From Vagococcus luciliae (GTDB lineage: Bacteria; Bacillota; Bacilli; Lactobacillales; Vagococcaceae): a DNA stretch of 64,000 nt. The stretch is from positions 1,491,001 through 1,555,000 of the forward strand of contig NZ_CP102451.1 in assembly GCF_024637875.1 (NCBI RefSeq), given 5' to 3'. Below the pieces are notes generated by a model. That model saw only the letters and a list, made by a program, of their open reading frames with translations, had not been told where the DNA came from and did no database searches. This document shows, piece after piece, positions 61,168-64,000 of this stretch (positions are counted from its first letter, which is position 1; each line of letters opens with the position of its first letter). A program made the translations under genes and the position numbers.

Positions 61168-62757
61168 ATGAATATTTCTGATGAAGAAAAAATAGAGACA
61201 CTTGGTGCCTTTGAAATTAGTGAAAAGATGGTTGAATTAGCAAAGATTAACGCAAAAGGGAATCCTTATTTAAATGCTGGACGTGGCAATCCTAATTGGA
61301 TTAATAAGAAAGCACGTTTAGCATTCTCTAGATTAGTAGAATTTGGTATTGAAGAATCTGAACGGACGATTTCCGATGGAGATTTAGTTGGTTACACAGA
61401 GTTAGAGGGAATATCTAAACGTTTAGTACAATTTTTAGCACCTCAAACTAATGAAACAGATCAATTCTTAGTCCTTTGTTTAGACTATTTGAAGAATAAA
61501 TTAGGATTGGATTTGGATGATGTAGTGAAAGAATTTATTGATGGTGTCTTAGGAAATTTATACCCGTCACCAAATCGTGTGTTAAAACATACTGAAATCA
61601 TATTAAATCAATATTTACAAAGTGTTTTATATAATGGAGTAGACTTAGCAAATGATACCACTCTTTTTCCTACAGAAGGAGGGAGTGCTGCCATTGTTTA
61701 TACGTTTAATTCTTTAAAAGAAAACAAGTTAATCAAACCTGGTGATAAAATTGCAATTAATACCCCGATTTTTACTCCCTATTTACAAATCCCTGTGTTA
61801 AACGATTATGAACTCGTTGAGTTAGATTTAAGTTCTAAAGAAGAACATAATTGGGAAATAGATCCAACGACTATTGATAAATTAAATGATCCAGAGCTAA
61901 AAGCTTTTTTTCTAGTTAATCCAAGTAATCCAGGATCAAAAGCACTAGATGATACAGCATTAAAAGAAATAAAAAAAGCGGTGATGAATAACCCTGATTT
62001 AATGATTATTACGGATGATGTCTATGGCACGTTTGTTAATGATTTTCAGACAGTCTATTCTGTTGTTCCTTTTAATACATTATTAGTGTACTCTTACTCA
62101 AAATTATTTGGTGCAACAGGATGGCGACTAGGCATCATTGGATTACATAAAGAAAATGTCTTCGATAAGTTAATTAAAGAGTTACCTAGTGAAGAACAAG
62201 CTAAATTAAATAAACGTTATAATCTTGTCGTATTAGATACTGAAGAAATGAGCTTCATTGATCGAATGGTAGCAGATAGCCGGTCGATTGGCTTGTATCA
62301 TATTGCAGGATTATCAACACCGTCGCAAATTATGGAAGCTTTATTTAGTTTGACTCATTTAGTTGTATCAGACATAAGTGATGATTATATCGAGGCTTCA
62401 AAAAAATTAGTGAATGAGCGTTACGAAAAATTACATGCTGCTTTAGATTATGCTAAAGATGAAAGTGCCAAAAATGCTAAGTATTATTCAATGATTAATA
62501 TTTATCATTTAGCAGAAGAAAAATATGGGGCTGAGTTTAGTCACTATTTAGAAACTCATTATGAACAAATCGATTTTTTAATTAATCTTGCGCAAAAGAA
62601 TGGAATTGTTTTAATGGATGGCGTTGGATTTGGGGCTAATCCTGGTGACTTACGTGTATCTGAGGCAAATTTACCAACCAAAGACTATCAAAAAATTGGA
62701 CAACAGATGCTAGAATTATTAAATGAGTACTATCAAGCATTTAAAAAACAATCATAA
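61168..62757 (+). CDS. asdA: Aspartate 4-decarboxylase (with aspartate aminotransferase activity)
   Basis: PLP enzyme of 529 residues, fold type I, converting aspartate to alanine plus CO2. Typical stretches are NAGRGNPNW, LFPTEGGSAA, FLVNPSNPGS and the PLP Lys312 in YSYSKLFGATGWRLG. Length and the N-terminal extension fit AsdA rather than a simple aminotransferase. In Tetragenococcus and Comamonas it acts with the AspT antiporter to make proton motive force; no aspT lies beside it here. GGAGGT precedes ATG 61168. Confidence 0.9.
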   Translation: MNISDEEKIETLGAFEISEKMVELAKINAKGNPYLNAGRGNPNWINKKARLAFSRLVEFGIEESERTISDGDLVGYTELEGISKRLVQFLAPQTNETDQFLVLCLDYLKNKLGLDLDDVVKEFIDGVLGNLYPSPNRVLKHTEIILNQYLQSVLYNGVDLANDTTLFPTEGGSAAIVYTFNSLKENKLIKPGDKIAINTPIFTPYLQIPVLNDYELVELDLSSKEEHNWEIDPTTIDKLNDPELKAFFLVNPSNPGSKALDDTALKEIKKAVMNNPDLMIITDDVYGTFVNDFQTVYSVVPFNTLLVYSYSKLFGATGWRLGIIGLHKENVFDKLIKELPSEEQAKLNKRYNLVVLDTEEMSFIDRMVADSRSIGLYHIAGLSTPSQIMEALFSLTHLVVSDISDDYIEASKKLVNERYEKLHAALDYAKDESAKNAKYYSMINIYHLAEEKYGAEFSHYLETHYEQIDFLINLAQKNGIVLMDGVGFGANPGDLRVSEANLPTKDYQKIGQQMLELLNEYYQAFKKQS

Positions 62758-62791
62758 AAAGATGTGAAGGGTTTTACCTTCACATCTTTTT
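62756..62791. terminator. Bidirectional intrinsic terminator
   Basis: Stem AAAAAGATGTGAAGG / CCTTCACATCTTTTT between asdA and the convergent membrane protein gene, overlapping both ends. Confidence 0.92.
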
Positions 62792-63965
62792 ATTTAGTAA
62801 TCTCTTCTATTTTAACTAAAATCACATCATCTTCATAAGCACATAATCGATTAATTTGTTGTAATAATAATAAAATCCAACTAAAAGCTAATCCAAACGC
62901 AATAATTTCAAAAACAGTAAGTGATAAATAACCAATCGTTTCAAATAGAAAATTTGCTACTAATAAAATGATAGCTATGCCATAGGAGACAATCAAAAAT
63001 TCTTTTGTGACTTTGGGTAAAAGCCATTTTATCCCTATAATAAGAAGGATGATAATAAATACTAAAAGATTAGCAGCGTGATTGTGTAATTCATGCCAGA
63101 CGCCTTCATTATTAGGAAAGAAACCAACACCGCCTAATGAAAGAGAAAGTAATATCATCAAAATACGTAAAATAGTAATACCTTTTCCATTATAGCCATG
63201 ATTTTTTAAGTTAACGAACAAATAATCAACTAAAGCAATCATTAGTAAAGAAGCTAAAATAAGCGTTAAATTAAACGGCCAACTTCTTATCGCTTCATTT
63301 GTGCCAAGATAACTAAAGTTATGTTGCCACCACTTGCTTTGACTATTTGTTAACATAGCAAAAAAAATGCCCCCAATAATCACAGCTACTAATAAAGACA
63401 CAATCATTGATGAAGTAAATATGTTGGCAGAATAAATCATAAAATAATTAATAATACAGGCAAACATAAAAAAGATAGTTATTGCAGTAAATTCATCAAA
63501 GCTAGCTCCAACAAATAGTTTGCTAATCATCCAAAAGAATGAAGACAGCAAGAGGGCTAATGTAACAGTAAATGAAAAAATAATAGTAGGGACATTTCGC
63601 CAATAGATATCCAATGTTGATTTGTTTTTAGGATTTCGTTTTCCTTTAATAAAAAAGTAAGAAAAAGAACACATACCACTAATTAATCCTAAATAAATCA
63701 AATGGCTAGCAATAGAAAAATTACCAGTTAAAGGAATTTGTCCAAGGGATTTTTGGTAAATAGAATAACAAAATATTAGTGTCATCACAATAGATGGATA
63801 AATGAAATACTTAAGTGAAATTGCTTCATTATTCTTAACAATCGTTGGTTTTTCAAGAATTAGACGATTGTCTTCCTTTCTAACTTGTAAAACTTTATCG
63901 CTTTCTAACTTATTTTCGTCAATAAACGAGGCTGGTATGTCAATTCGATATCTTTTTTGAGACAT
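62790..63965 (-). CDS. AbrB-like domain fused to a DUF998-type membrane protein
   Basis: Protein of 391 residues. The first about 42 residues (RYRIDIPASFIDENKL, then KVLQVRKEDNRLILEK) look like the swapped-hairpin AbrB/MazE-type DNA-binding domain. The rest is a membrane domain of about ten to eleven helices with the segment GGVGFFPNNEGVWHELHNHA, typical of DUF998 proteins. ATG 63965 follows AAAGGAG. Function is unknown. The combination suggests a membrane-tethered DNA- or partner-binding protein. Confidence 0.65.
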   Translation of the reverse strand: MSQKRYRIDIPASFIDENKLESDKVLQVRKEDNRLILEKPTIVKNNEAISLKYFIYPSIVMTLIFCYSIYQKSLGQIPLTGNFSIASHLIYLGLISGMCSFSYFFIKGKRNPKNKSTLDIYWRNVPTIIFSFTVTLALLLSSFFWMISKLFVGASFDEFTAITIFFMFACIINYFMIYSANIFTSSMIVSLLVAVIIGGIFFAMLTNSQSKWWQHNFSYLGTNEAIRSWPFNLTLILASLLMIALVDYLFVNLKNHGYNGKGITILRILMILLSLSLGGVGFFPNNEGVWHELHNHAANLLVFIIILLIIGIKWLLPKVTKEFLIVSYGIAIILLVANFLFETIGYLSLTVFEIIAFGLAFSWILLLLQQINRLCAYEDDVILVKIEEITK

Positions 63966-64000
63966 AATGCAACTCCTTTGTCATATTTCGATTTATAAAA

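Overview
The window is a compact, AT-rich chromosomal segment of a Gram-positive bacterium of the order Lactobacillales. Supporting signs are strong AGGAGG ribosome binding sites, TTG and GTG starts, gatCAB, the Lys-type MurE, a PyrR-controlled pyr operon, the cdaA-cdaR-glmM cluster and a glmS ribozyme. Protein content and gene order feel like Enterococcaceae, and Vagococcus is my best guess; the genus is an inference I could not check. I see no phage, insertion sequence, CRISPR array, rRNA or tRNA.

Layout. 1-2411: end of a heterodimeric ABC exporter pair. 2489-2815: a small degenerate pyrophosphatase-like gene. 2949-12922: pcrA, ligA, gatCAB, dgkB and an RlmCD-type rRNA methylase, all co-directional. 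13133-14569: purine permease with a PurBox-like site. 14784-20208: cdaA-cdaR-glmM, then glmS behind its ribozyme, linking c-di-AMP synthesis to amino-sugar and peptidoglycan precursors. 20333-20685: a broken lipoprotein gene. 20764-28992: Na+/H+ antiporter, BceAB-like ABC system, proC and an unassigned ABC transporter. 29041-31247: T-box and thrS. 31287-34494: a cystathionine lyase and a cystine transporter (TcyP-like) around a 646-base gap that holds a 15-codon ORF. 34610-47229: rluD and the complete UMP pathway (pyrR, pyrP, pyrB, pyrC, carA, carB, pyrK, pyrD, pyrF, pyrE) with two PyrR attenuators. 47604-54344: small unknown genes, psiE, an HD hydrolase, a membrane-anchored beta-propeller protein, rqcH and a zinc-ribbon membrane protein. 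54520-58117: a membrane protein and trpXYZ, a tryptophan ABC transporter behind a leader peptide with two Trp codons and two terminators. 58230-63965: a DEDDh exonuclease, a lipoprotein, murE, asdA and an AbrB-DUF998 fusion.

Most of the window is housekeeping. Its distinctive feature is RNA control: a glmS ribozyme, a T-box, two PyrR attenuators and the trp leader all sit within 40 kb. The most novel item is the trp leader (55186-55507). Its pairing pattern suggests a five-segment switch in which a ribosome at the leader stop codon, not one stalled at Trp, would block the first hairpin; a second strong terminator follows. Other items worth a check are the lipoprotein pseudogene with two lesions, the PurBox placed about 76 bases before a predicted start site, the peptide ORF ahead of the cystine transporter, and the AbrB-membrane fusion.
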